Of a stretch of 7,300 bases of DNA, positions 1-6,558 are shown piece after piece. The notes beneath the pieces are model-generated. The model worked only from the letters and a program-made list of their open reading frames with translations. It searched no databases and was not told the DNA's origin. Origin of the DNA: an uncultured Pseudomonadota bacterium. GTDB lineage: Bacteria; Myxococcota_A; Polyangia; HGW-17. A program made the translations under genes and the position numbers. The first letter of the stretch is position 1. The number at the start of each line of letters is the position of its first letter. The stretch is from contig CALKWH010000357.1 of the NCBI GenBank assembly GCA_938004375.1, positions 1-7,300 of the forward strand, read 5' to 3'.

Positions 1-43
1 TCGTATTCGGTGACTGGAGTTCAGACGTGTGCTCTTCCGATCT
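1..43 (+). other. Illumina sequencing adapter (library artefact at contig end)
   Basis: Positions 10-43 are identical to the standard Illumina TruSeq read-2/index adapter, beginning GTGACTGGAG and ending GCTCTTCCGATCT. The nine bases before it (1-9) fit the last T of the P7 arm followed by an 8-base index, CGTATTCG. This is not genomic sequence. Genomic DNA begins at about 44, and the GTG at 29 that would open the first reading frame lies inside the adapter, so it is not a real start codon. Confidence 0.97.
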
Positions 44-1579
44 CCGGCGGGCCAGCCGGTGGAGGTGCGGGTCACCACGAAGGATGGGCCGGTCACCGTC
101 AACGGCACGTCCTACTCTGGGAAGGCCTTCACCGCCACGCTGCCGCCGGTGGACGGACACGGCTTCATCAAGGCCTCGAAGAAGGGCGACCCCCTCTTCT
201 CCGTGCGCTCTTACTTGCAGGGCGTGTTCCGCTCCATCGACGACTACCAGGCCGACACCGTGCAGACCCGCCTGGGCATCGACATCCTCCAGCACCGCGA
301 CGTGTCCTTCGCCTCGATCTGCGAGGAGATGATGGCCGGCGAGGAGCTCGTCGAGTACATGGAGAACCCCATCGTGGTCGAGGCCGAGATCGCGTTCATT
401 CCGGTGACCATCACCATCCACGCCTCCTCGGTGGTCGCCCAGTCCATCGAGGTCACCATGCGCTTCGAGGGCGAGAAGCTCCTGTTCCACTCGCGCCTGG
501 GCAACGTGCTGATCCGCTACACCTCCTCGGGGGCCGGCATCACGGGCTCCGGGCAGGCGCTCTACGAGTGGATGGAGATCGACGGCGAGCTCACGCTGTC
601 GGTGGGGGACTCGGACCTGATCAACATGTCCGCCACGGCCTCGGAGCCGCAGATCATGGACGACGGCGGCGTCCCCCAGGAGGTCTTCGGGCTCTTCATC
701 GGCCAGCTCGACACGGCGGTGCAGGACGCCATCATCGTCACCACGCGGAACTCCTCGCGCATCGTCTTCAACACCATGATGTCCACCCTGGTGCCCCAGG
801 TGGTGCTGGAGTTCGAGCACCCGATCCGGCAGGCGACCCGGTCCCGGGCCATGGACATCGCGGACCAGAACATCCAACTGGCCTACGAGACCCGGATACA
901 AGCGGAGCTCCCGCGGCTGGCCGGCCCCGGCGCGGGGGTCCTCGAGCGGTCCCACCGGGACGCGGAGCAAGAGCCCGGCATGTCCATCACCTTCGGCTCC
1001 GCCCTCGTCAACCAGATCGCGTTCGCCATGTGGGACGCGGGCAACGCCTCGGGCAAGGTCTACACGAAGCAGCAGCTCCACGACCTGGGCATGGAACGCC
1101 TGGGCGGCTACTACGACCGGTTGGAGACCTCGCAGATCGACCTGCTGCTGCCCCCCGTCCTCGAGTGGGACGAGACCGGTCCCTGGCTGGTCATCGGAGG
1201 CATCGAGATCACGATGAAGATGGACGGCGCAGCGGACACCATCGCCCACACCGCCGGCCGCGTGCCCATCTTCTTCGAGCAGCGCGAGAACGCCATCGTG
1301 CTGCTGCGCGACGAGGCCCGCGAGGTCGGCTTCTACGACGTGGGCTTCAACCGCATGTCCGATCTGGTCGACCCCGGGAAGGTCGTGCGCCTGCTCACCA
1401 CGGCCGTGCCCGGCGTCGTCTCGGACCTGTTCTCGACCTTCCCCATCGTGCGCATGACCTCGACCATGCTGCCCAAGCTCAACGGCGATCCGGGCCCCGA
1501 GGTGCTCACCGTCCTGCACGGTGTATCTGCCCACGACGGCTTCTGGCGTCTCGACCTGGGTTTCGAGCGCCTGAACTGA
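44..1579 (+). CDS. Partial BPI/TULIP-like lipid-binding protein with N-terminal Ig-like domain (5' end missing)
   Basis: The reading frame is open from the adapter junction to TGA at 1577-1579, giving 511 residues with the N-terminus missing. Residues about 1-45 look like a beta-rich Ig-like module (GQPVEVRV, then NGTSYSGKAF, then TATLPPVDG). The rest is long, beta-rich and low in charge. It contains a segment resembling the BPI/LBP/CETP (TULIP) family signature, LVNQIAFAMWDAG (residues 321-333), and a later LPPVLEW (369-375) followed by short alternating strands (IGGIEITMKMDG). Deltaproteobacteria encode surface or lipoprotein members with this Ig-then-TULIP order; such domains hold lipids in a hydrophobic tube. 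A signal peptide or lipobox would lie in the missing part, so export to the envelope is only inferred. No transmembrane helix is visible. The next gene starts 87 bases downstream, probably from its own promoter. The assignment rests on remembered motif similarity and is moderate; a generic beta-rich surface protein is the alternative. Confidence 0.6.
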   Translation, partial: PAGQPVEVRVTTKDGPVTVNGTSYSGKAFTATLPPVDGHGFIKASKKGDPLFSVRSYLQGVFRSIDDYQADTVQTRLGIDILQHRDVSFASICEEMMAGEELVEYMENPIVVEAEIAFIPVTITIHASSVVAQSIEVTMRFEGEKLLFHSRLGNVLIRYTSSGAGITGSGQALYEWMEIDGELTLSVGDSDLINMSATASEPQIMDDGGVPQEVFGLFIGQLDTAVQDAIIVTTRNSSRIVFNTMMSTLVPQVVLEFEHPIRQATRSRAMDIADQNIQLAYETRIQAELPRLAGPGAGVLERSHRDAEQEPGMSITFGSALVNQIAFAMWDAGNASGKVYTKQQLHDLGMERLGGYYDRLETSQIDLLLPPVLEWDETGPWLVIGGIEITMKMDGAADTIAHTAGRVPIFFEQRENAIVLLRDEAREVGFYDVGFNRMSDLVDPGKVVRLLTTAVPGVVSDLFSTFPIVRMTSTMLPKLNGDPGPEVLTVLHGVSAHDGFWRLDLGFERLN

Positions 1580-1588
1580 CGTCGATCG

Positions 1589-1628
1589 AAAAAAACCTGT
1601 TGACATGTTTGATCATTTGGGGTCCATT
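1589..1628 (+). promoter_or_regulatory. Candidate sigma70-type promoter for the three-gene cassette
   Basis: A perfect TTGACA (-35) lies at 1600-1605, preceded by a run of seven A (1589-1595) in the position of an UP-like element. With a 17-base spacer the -10 would be TCCATT (1623-1628), which matches TATAAT at only 3 of 6 positions, so the -10 is weak. The segment is clearly more AT-rich than the flanking genes and lies between the stop at 1579 and the start at 1667. A weak -10 would be consistent with activator dependence, but that is inference. Confidence 0.4.
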
Positions 1629-1649
1629 GGAGGCCTTGGATCGTTCCAA
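1627..1649 (+). repeat. Short TTGGA/TCCAA repeats in the 5' leader
   Basis: TTGGA occurs at 1627-1631 and 1636-1640, and its reverse complement TCCAA at 1645-1649, each unit starting exactly nine bases after the previous one. The last two could form a small hairpin (5-bp stem, loop TCGT) four bases upstream of the ribosome binding site. TCCA at 1623-1626 could pair with the first copy instead. It could be an operator or a leader structure; short arms keep confidence low. Confidence 0.3.
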
Positions 1650-1653
1650 CCAT

Positions 1654-1659
1654 AAGGAG
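1654..1659 (+). promoter_or_regulatory. Ribosome binding site of the acidic-linker protein gene
   Basis: AAGGAG lies seven bases before the ATG at 1667, close to the ideal Shine-Dalgarno arrangement. It fixes the start of the first cassette gene and makes it the best translation signal in the cassette. Confidence 0.8.
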
Positions 1660-1666
1660 TGCTGCA

Positions 1667-2407
1667 ATGGGATTTTTCGATTTTCTGTTTGGCAAGAAGA
1701 ACAAGACCGAAGAGCAGGCCCCGCCGCCCCCGCCGCCCCCGGTGGAGGATGTGGAGGAAGAGGAAGCCGACGACGACGACAACGACAACGACAACGACGC
1801 CGGTTCCGAGCCCTCCGAGCAGGACTGGGCCCAGGTACAGGCCATGGCCGACGCGGCCCACGCCGAGATGCGCGCCAAGCAGGCCGCTGCGGCCGCAGCC
1901 GACCCGACGCTCACCGCGCCGGTGGACGGTGTGACCGTCGAAATGTGGGCGCAGGCCGCCGCGATGATGGCCTCCACCCCCGACGCCGGGCAGCAGGTGC
2001 AGAAGCTCGCCGCCCTGGGCCTGGACCGCGCCCTCTACGAGAAGGCCAACAATGAATTCCAGGCCCGCATGCAGCGCGACCAGACCGCCGTCATCGCGAC
2101 GATTTTCGGCAACGCCTTCGCCGCGGCCCAGAACGTGAACATGAGCGGTCCCGAGCCCATCTCCTTCGAGAAATACGGCGAGCTCGCCGGCGCCCAGGCC
2201 GCCTGGGGCGAGATGGGCATGGACGTCAACCGCAAGTTGATGGAGGTCTTCGGCATCACGGCCGTGGACGTGTCCAACTACGGCTCCTACTGGTCCAACC
2301 GCTTCATGAACGACGTGAAGTTGGCCATGGAGCACGGCAACCTGCTCGAGAAGTACAAGGCCAAATACATGTCCGGCGGCTCCGCCGACGACGACATCGA
2401 CATCTAG
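1667..2407 (+). CDS. Uncharacterised protein with polyproline and acidic linker (first gene of three-gene cassette)
   Basis: I do not recognise this 246-residue protein. It has three parts. Residues 1-13 (MGFFDFLFGKKNK) form a short aromatic/hydrophobic segment followed by lysines, a type of N-terminus seen in many uncharacterised proteins that might contact a membrane or a partner. Residues 19-45 are a low-complexity linker: seven prolines, then a run rich in Glu, Asp and Asn (for example DDDDNDNDND), surely disordered. Residues about 50-246 are Ala-rich and look helical, with an aromatic C-terminal third (FEKYGELAG, VSNYGSYWSNRFM, LLEKYKAKYM), ending in an acidic tail (DDDIDI). There are no cysteines, no classical signal peptide and no transmembrane helix, so it is probably cytoplasmic. 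The start follows a good AAGGAG. The next gene begins six bases after the stop, implying co-transcription. The protein could be a structural or adaptor component; no enzymatic motif is visible. Confidence 0.85.
   Translation: MGFFDFLFGKKNKTEEQAPPPPPPPVEDVEEEEADDDDNDNDNDAGSEPSEQDWAQVQAMADAAHAEMRAKQAAAAAADPTLTAPVDGVTVEMWAQAAAMMASTPDAGQQVQKLAALGLDRALYEKANNEFQARMQRDQTAVIATIFGNAFAAAQNVNMSGPEPISFEKYGELAGAQAAWGEMGMDVNRKLMEVFGITAVDVSNYGSYWSNRFMNDVKLAMEHGNLLEKYKAKYMSGGSADDDIDI
1769..1798 (+). repeat. Tandem GAC / AACGAC repeat encoding the Asp/Asn tract
   Basis: Four GAC units (1769-1780) are followed by three perfect AACGAC units (1781-1798). They lie in frame in the cassette's first gene and encode the DDDDNDNDND stretch. 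Slippage would add or remove residues in steps of one or two without breaking the frame, so the linker length probably varies between strains. Confidence 0.85.
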
Positions 2408-2413
2408 CGGACC

Positions 2414-2965
2414 ATGGCCTCCATCGACGCCTATCTGGGCCAACTCGAGGGCTGGATGCGGGAGCGGACCGCCGCGATCGTGGACGCGGCCGCCTCCGTG
2501 GAGGTGGCCGGCGGCGAGAACGACGCCTGGCGCGGGGTGCTCGCCGAGTTCGGCGTGGCCCGCACTCCGGCCGAGGAGCGCCTGCGCGTGCTCAAGTCCG
2601 GGGATCAGAAGAAGGGGGCCTTGCCCGGCGAGGTGCAGGCCTGCCTGGAGTGGGTGGCCCGCGAGGTGCAGCAGAACCTGCGCCGGCTCGGCTCCCCAGA
2701 GGGGTTCGACGCCAGGATCGACCGCCTGCGGGCCCAGGCCGAGCGCAACACCGAAGAGGGACTCAAGACCTACCGCGGGAGGATCTTTCCCAAAAAGGGG
2801 ATGTTCGCCCACGCCCGGGAGGCGGCCGCGAAGCCGCAGCCGTGGGAGAAGGACGGCAAGCCGCTGGTGGCGCCCGACGTGATGGTGCAGGCCTGCCGCT
2901 TCTGCGGGGCGCCGCGGACCCAAGCCGAGTTGAAGTGCCAGTATTGCGGGGAGAAATTCGGATGA
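2414..2965 (+). CDS. Uncharacterised protein with C-terminal zinc ribbon (second cassette gene)
   Basis: I do not recognise this family. The 183-residue protein is mostly charged and helical (residues about 1-140, for example LEWVAREVQQNLRRLG and ARIDRLRAQAERN). It has a basic patch FPKKGMFAHAREAAAK and ends in a zinc ribbon with C161-x2-C164 (CRFCGAP) and C175-x2-C178 (CQYCGEKFG). The ten-residue gap between the knuckles and the position at the very C-terminus are typical of small structural zinc ribbons that bind protein or nucleic acid. There is no signal peptide or membrane segment, so it is probably cytoplasmic. The ATG at 2414 lies six bases after the preceding stop with no convincing Shine-Dalgarno, so translation probably depends on coupling. 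The last bases overlap the next start (ATGA). The role is unknown; shared zinc ribbons with the next gene suggest related or interacting products. Confidence 0.85.
   Translation: MASIDAYLGQLEGWMRERTAAIVDAAASVEVAGGENDAWRGVLAEFGVARTPAEERLRVLKSGDQKKGALPGEVQACLEWVAREVQQNLRRLGSPEGFDARIDRLRAQAERNTEEGLKTYRGRIFPKKGMFAHAREAAAKPQPWEKDGKPLVAPDVMVQACRFCGAPRTQAELKCQYCGEKFG
2948..2953 (+). promoter_or_regulatory. Ribosome binding site of the third cassette gene
   Basis: GGGGAG lies eight bases before the ATG at 2962, inside the last codons of the preceding gene. It supports 2962 rather than any upstream in-frame start, because upstream codons in this frame translate to an Arg/Gly/Pro-rich shadow of the previous gene. 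Confidence 0.7.
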
Positions 2966-4116
2966 CCATCGATAAAAATCAATTGAACGAACTGTCGCCG
3001 CAGCGGATCGCGCCCTTCGCGGCACTGGTGGATCGCTACAACACCTTCGAGGGCAAGATCCTCGCCCGCGTGGAGGAGATCCGGGCCGAGGCCGTCGCCG
3101 GCATCCAGGAGATCGTCGCGGCCAACCCCGTGGACTCGGGGGCCATCTCGGCGGGCTTCACCGCCGTGACCTCGCGGTTCCACCAACTGGGGAACAAGAT
3201 CGACCAGTCCGTGGAGAAGCTCGAGGAGGAGTGGTCGGTGAAGGCCGACGACGACGGGCTCAAGGACCGGGAGCGTCGGCGCCTGGACGTGGTCTGGTCC
3301 CAGCTCGTGCGCGATTCCCGGGCCCTGCGGGCGCGCCTCGAACGCGAGGGCGCCCGGCTCGAGATCCAGGGCGGCGCCCACTGGTCCAGGACGCTGTATA
3401 ATCTGATGCAGCAGGAATACGGGCAGCCGGTGAACTGTCCCCGCTGCGCCGGACCGCTGCCGGTGATGCTGCGCTTCCAGACCGCCAACGAGACCTGCCC
3501 GCACTGCGGCAGCGTGAACGAGATCATGGCGAAGATGGGGACCGCGCTCTACTTCGGCTCCGGGCTGCATTACCTGGCCCAGGAGGCCGCCCTCGCCGAG
3601 GAGGAGGCCATGCTCCAGGCCGAGGAGCGCTACCAGTGGCTGCGCCACCCGACGAAGGCCGATCACGAGGCCTACCTGGCCACGGTGGAGGCGTACTGGA
3701 CCAAGTACTACACCACCATCGTTTCCATGCACCCTGCCCCGGTACGCACGGTGCAGCAGAGCGTGGCCGACAAGATGATCCACTACCGCAACAACGTGTG
3801 GAACGACAACGTGGACGACCGGGAGCGCCAGGAGAAGGATCGCCTGCTGCAGGCCGCGCGCTCGGGGGACGTCAACGGCTTCATCGCGGCGGCGAAGGGG
3901 CTCCAGATGGACATGGACGAGGCCCGCATCGCGCTCTACGAGCACGGGATGACGGACTTCCTCGCGGTGCTGCTCGCCGTGAACTTCGAGCGCAAGCACC
4001 AGACGACGATCCTGCAGGCGGGCCCCGGCGGCGTCACGTTCGCCCGCAACCCCGAGTTCGAGCAGTGGAAGGCGAAGAAGCTCGCCGACCTGGAGCACCA
4101 GCTCGCCACCCGGTGA
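2962..4116 (+). CDS. Uncharacterised helical protein with central zinc ribbon (third cassette gene)
   Basis: The protein has 384 residues and I do not recognise it. Residues about 1-150 are predicted helical and highly charged, with coiled-coil-like heptads (DRYNTFEGKILARVEEIRAE; LRARLEREGARLE). A zinc ribbon follows: C159-x2-C162 (CPRCAGPLPV) and C179-x2-C182 (CPHCGSVNEI). The C-terminal 200 residues are helical and rich in aromatics and Glu (LAQEAALAEEEAMLQAEERY; VEAYWTKYYTTIV), with a final segment AARSGDVNGFIAAAKGL. There is no signal peptide or transmembrane helix, so it is probably cytoplasmic. The start overlaps the previous stop by four bases (ATGA), a classic sign of translational coupling and of products made in fixed ratio. 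The frame ends at TGA 4114-4116 with no convincing terminator. No catalytic motif is visible; a scaffold or nucleic-acid-binding role would be a guess. Confidence 0.87.
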   Translation: MTIDKNQLNELSPQRIAPFAALVDRYNTFEGKILARVEEIRAEAVAGIQEIVAANPVDSGAISAGFTAVTSRFHQLGNKIDQSVEKLEEEWSVKADDDGLKDRERRRLDVVWSQLVRDSRALRARLEREGARLEIQGGAHWSRTLYNLMQQEYGQPVNCPRCAGPLPVMLRFQTANETCPHCGSVNEIMAKMGTALYFGSGLHYLAQEAALAEEEAMLQAEERYQWLRHPTKADHEAYLATVEAYWTKYYTTIVSMHPAPVRTVQQSVADKMIHYRNNVWNDNVDDRERQEKDRLLQAARSGDVNGFIAAAKGLQMDMDEARIALYEHGMTDFLAVLLAVNFERKHQTTILQAGPGGVTFARNPEFEQWKAKKLADLEHQLATR

Positions 4117-4200
4117 CCGGGCCGGTCGTCCGGGAGCTCACCGCTCCAAATCCAACGGGGGAGGGCACGATGGCTCCGGGTTGGTCCTGTGAGTTTTTCC

Positions 4201-4240
4201 TTGACGTTTTCGGGCGTTCGTTCGATGCTCACGGCGTTCG
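4201..4240 (+). promoter_or_regulatory. Candidate promoter/operator upstream of the Cys-rich lipoprotein gene
   Basis: The 180-base gap 4117-4296 holds a TTGACG box at 4201-4206. With a 17-base spacer the -10 would be GATGCT (4224-4229), a 3-of-6 match. The octamer GGCGTTCG occurs at 4213-4220 and 4233-4240, starting exactly 20 bases apart (about two helical turns), flanking the possible -10. This could be a regulator site. The third-position G+C of the in-frame reading through this gap is near 57%, far below the neighbouring genes, which supports a non-coding role. Confidence 0.25.
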
Positions 4241-4285
4241 AATCTTGACCGCATCAACCTGGTTCCTTCGGGAGCCATTCACCGT

Positions 4286-4290
4286 GGAGG
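4286..4290 (+). promoter_or_regulatory. Ribosome binding site of the lipoprotein gene
   Basis: GGAGG lies six bases before the ATG at 4297. It selects this start, which also gives a complete lipoprotein signal peptide. Confidence 0.8.
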
Positions 4291-4296
4291 TTTCTC

Positions 4297-4659
4297 ATGC
4301 GTTCGACGAAAATGCTCACCCGGCTCTTCACCCTGACCCTGCTCTCGCTGTTCACCGTGCTCGCCCTGGGCTGCGGCAAGAAGGACGCGGGCGGCCCCGA
4401 CTGCGGCGCCCTGTACGACAAGATGACCAAGTGCGGCGCGGAGCCCGGCGTCGGCAGCTGCGCGCTGGGCATCAAGCCCCCGCCCAAGGACGCCTGGATC
4501 AAGACCTGCTCCGCCGACGCCGACTCCAAGGCCGCCTGGACCGACGTCACCGCGCGCTGCATGAAGCGGGAGTGCAAGGACTTCTGCGCCTGCGCCTTCG
4601 ACACCGTAGCCCGGCGCAACGGGGTCAAGGACGCCAAGGAGTGGGACGTCCAGAAGTAG
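4297..4659 (+). CDS. Small Cys-rich lipoprotein
   Basis: The 120-residue product has a clear lipoprotein signal peptide. It shows basic residues at 2-9 (RSTKMLTR), a hydrophobic core at about 10-24 (LFTLTLLSLFTVLAL) and a lipobox-like ALGC with the lipidated cysteine at 26. The mature part has eight more cysteines (36, 46, 55, 71, 88, 93, 97, 99), enough for four disulfides, with the last four clustered as RCMKRECKDFCACAF. Position +2 is Gly, not Asp, so by the E. coli rule it would be sorted to the outer membrane. Short Cys-rich lipoproteins of this kind are common in Myxococcota-type genomes, mostly with no known function. It has its own ribosome binding site and lies 180 bases after the cassette, so it is probably a separate transcription unit. 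It converges with mnmG 33 bases downstream. Lipoprotein status is fairly sure; the role is unknown. Confidence 0.88.
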   Translation: MRSTKMLTRLFTLTLLSLFTVLALGCGKKDAGGPDCGALYDKMTKCGAEPGVGSCALGIKPPPKDAWIKTCSADADSKAAWTDVTARCMKRECKDFCACAFDTVARRNGVKDAKEWDVQK

Positions 4660-4672
4660 TCCGTTTTCTCTC

Positions 4673-4687
4673 GCGGGAAGTTCCCGC
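4673..4687. terminator. Possible hairpin between convergent genes
   Basis: GCGGGAA (4673-4679) and TTCCCGC (4681-4687) form a near-perfect inverted repeat, realistically a 5-bp GC stem with loop AAGTT. It lies in the 33-base gap between the lipoprotein and mnmG stops, where a bidirectional terminator is expected. There is no proper T-run after it on either strand (TTTTCTC precedes it on the + strand), so it is weak. Confidence 0.35.
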
Positions 4688-4692
4688 CGCGC

Positions 4693-6558
4693 TCATTTCT
4701 GCAACTTCAGATATATCGACAGGGCGACCACCGCCGCGCTGGTGAGGCCGGGGAGCTCGAGCACGTCCCCGAGGGTGGCCGGGCGCCGGGCGGCGAGTTT
4801 CTGCGCCCACTCCACCCGCAGGCCGGGGACCTCGAGGAAGTTCAGCTCCGGCGGTATCGGGACCCGGGCGAGCCGGCGCAGGCGGTCCACCTCCTGGCGC
4901 TGCTGGGCGATGTAGCCCGCGTACTTGATGTCGCTCTCCACGGTCTCGGCCAGCTCGGGCGGGCAGCCGAAGTCGAAGGCGCCGTGGGCCTCGAGGTCCG
5001 TCCAGGACACCTCCGGGCGACGCAGCAGGTCGGCCACGGTGAGGGAGCGGTGCGGCGGGGGCATGTCCAGCCGCGCCGCGAAGGCGTCGACCTCGGCCTC
5101 GGCCAGCCGCGTGCCGTCCACCCGGCCCCGCACGGCCTCGCGTTGCGTCGAGAGCGCCTCGTACCGCGCCCAGGTGGCGTCGTCCACGGTGCCCAGGCGG
5201 CGGCCGTGGGGCAGCAGGCGGTCGGCGGCGTTGTCCTCGCGCAACAGCAGCCGCAGCTCGGCGCGGGAGGTGAACAGGCGGTACGGCTCGTCGACGCCGC
5301 GGGTGACCAGGTCGTCCACCATCACGCCCAGGTAGGCCTCGTCGCGCCCCAGGGTGAAGGGCTCGCGCGCCAAGACGCGCGCGGCGGCGTTGAGGCCGGC
5401 CAGGAGCCCCTGGGCGGCGGCCTCCTCGTACCCCGAGGTGCCGTTGATCTGGCCCGCGAGGAACACGCCGGGCAGGTGGCGCGCCTCCAGGGTGTGGTCG
5501 AGTTGGCGGGGGTCGCAGAAGTCGTACTCGACGGCGTAGCCCGGGCGGGCGAGCTCGACGCGCTCGAGGCCCTCGATGGTGCGCAAAAAGGCGACCTGGA
5601 CTTCGGCGGGCACCGAGGTGGACACGCCGTTGGGGTACACCCAGTCCGTCGACAGACCCTCGGGCTCCAGGAACACGTGGTGGCGGTCTCGCTCGGGAAA
5701 TTTCACCACTTTGTCCTCGATGGAGGGGCAATAGCGCGGGCCGGTGCCCGAGATCTGGCCGTTGAACAGCGGCGCCGCGTCGAGGCGGGCGCGGATGGCC
5801 TCGTGGGTGCGCTCCGAGGTCCAGGTGAGGTGGCAGGGCACCTGGGGCAGGGCGGAGCGGACGCCGAAGAGCGCGAAGGGCGGCACGTCGGGTTCCCCGG
5901 GCTGTTCGGCGCAGCGGGAGAAGTCGATGGTGTGGCGCAAGAGGCGCGGCGGCGTGCCGGTCTTGAGGCGGCCGAGCCGGAAACCGCGCGCCTCGAGGGC
6001 CCCCGAGAGCCGGTGCACGGCCGGCTCCCCGTCGACGCCCCCCGGGCGCACGTGCGAGCCGGTGTGCAGCAGTCCCCGCAGGTAGGTGCCGGCGGTGATC
6101 ACCACCGCCCCGGCGGTGATGACGGCGCCGTCGGCGAGGACCACGCCCGCCGCGCGACCGTCGGAGACGAGCAGGTCGGCGACCTCGGCGCCTCGCACGG
6201 TGAGGCGGGGGAGGGCGTCGAGCGCGGCGACCATGTTGGTGACGTACAGGTGCCGGTCCACCTGGACACGGGTGGCTCGCACGGCGGGGCCGCGCCGGGC
6301 GTTGAGGCGCCGGTACTGGATGGCGGAGGCGTCGGACACCCGCGCCATGAGGCCCCCCAGGGCGTCGAGCTCCTTCACCAGGTGGCTCTTTCCCAGCCCC
6401 CCCACGGCGGGGTTGCAGGGCATCTCGCCGGCCAGGCGCGGGTTCAGCGTGCACAGCAGGGTGTTCATGCCCAGCCGCGCGGCGGCGGCGGCGGCCTCGC
6501 AGCCGGCGTGCCCGGCGCCCACCACGAGGACGTCGAAGTCCCGCTCTGAGCCGCTCAT
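4693..6558 (-). CDS. mnmG: tRNA uridine-5-carboxymethylaminomethyl modification enzyme MnmG (GidA)
   Basis: MnmG binds FAD and, with the GTPase MnmE, installs the (carboxymethyl)aminomethyl group at carbon 5 of the wobble uridine (U34) in certain tRNAs, using methylene-THF; it acts in the cytoplasm. At 621 residues it matches the usual length (E. coli 629). Visible features in order: FAD-binding GAGHAG (14-19); [12 protein letters not shown] with the conserved C48; GPAVRATR (90-97); LKTGTPPR (198-205); signature 1 [15 protein letters not shown] with C277; FLEPEGL (296-302); signature 2 at 368-391 ([17 protein letters not shown]); [16 protein letters not shown]; and the C-terminal [10 protein letters not shown] of the MnmE-interacting region. 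ATG at 6558 was chosen because [14 protein letters not shown] aligns with family N-termini, a GGGGG purine stretch lies just upstream (6568-6572), and it overlaps the previous stop by ATGA. Upstream in-frame codons are an Arg-rich shadow. All key residues are intact. Confidence 0.98.
   Translation of the reverse strand: MSGSERDFDVLVVGAGHAGCEAAAAAARLGMNTLLCTLNPRLAGEMPCNPAVGGLGKSHLVKELDALGGLMARVSDASAIQYRRLNARRGPAVRATRVQVDRHLYVTNMVAALDALPRLTVRGAEVADLLVSDGRAAGVVLADGAVITAGAVVITAGTYLRGLLHTGSHVRPGGVDGEPAVHRLSGALEARGFRLGRLKTGTPPRLLRHTIDFSRCAEQPGEPDVPPFALFGVRSALPQVPCHLTWTSERTHEAIRARLDAAPLFNGQISGTGPRYCPSIEDKVVKFPERDRHHVFLEPEGLSTDWVYPNGVSTSVPAEVQVAFLRTIEGLERVELARPGYAVEYDFCDPRQLDHTLEARHLPGVFLAGQINGTSGYEEAAAQGLLAGLNAAARVLAREPFTLGRDEAYLGVMVDDLVTRGVDEPYRLFTSRAELRLLLREDNAADRLLPHGRRLGTVDDATWARYEALSTQREAVRGRVDGTRLAEAEVDAFAARLDMPPPHRSLTVADLLRRPEVSWTDLEAHGAFDFGCPPELAETVESDIKYAGYIAQQRQEVDRLRRLARVPIPPELNFLEVPGLRVEWAQKLAARRPATLGDVLELPGLTSAAVVALSIYLKLQK

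Noticed and set aside
1582..1595. TCGATCGA palindrome followed by seven A as a terminator for the first gene
   Set aside because: An 8-bp palindrome cannot form a hairpin with a proper loop, and the tract is A rather than T on the + strand; the A-tract fits better as part of the promoter.
10..2055. Long + strand open frame of 681 codons
   Set aside because: It starts in the adapter and is an Arg/His/Gly-rich shadow of the first two genes, crossing their stop and the intergenic region; codon usage is not that of a gene.
1613..3025. Long - strand open frame of 470 codons opposite the cassette
   Set aside because: It is an antisense shadow typical of high-GC DNA. The + strand genes have ribosome binding sites, tight spacing and paired CxxC motifs, which the antisense frame lacks.
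2770..4098. Long - strand open frame of 442 codons opposite the second and third cassette genes
   Set aside because: Composition (His/Leu/Gly/Val repeats) is that of a mirrored coding frame, and no start signal or domain is seen.
4111..4143. Terminator after the cassette (CGGTGA paired with TCACCG, plus CCGG with CCGG)
   Set aside because: The stem needs a four-base bulge, includes the stop codon, and is not followed by a T-run.
4984..6549. Long + strand open frame of 521 codons opposite mnmG
   Set aside because: mnmG on the - strand is unmistakable; this frame is its antisense shadow.
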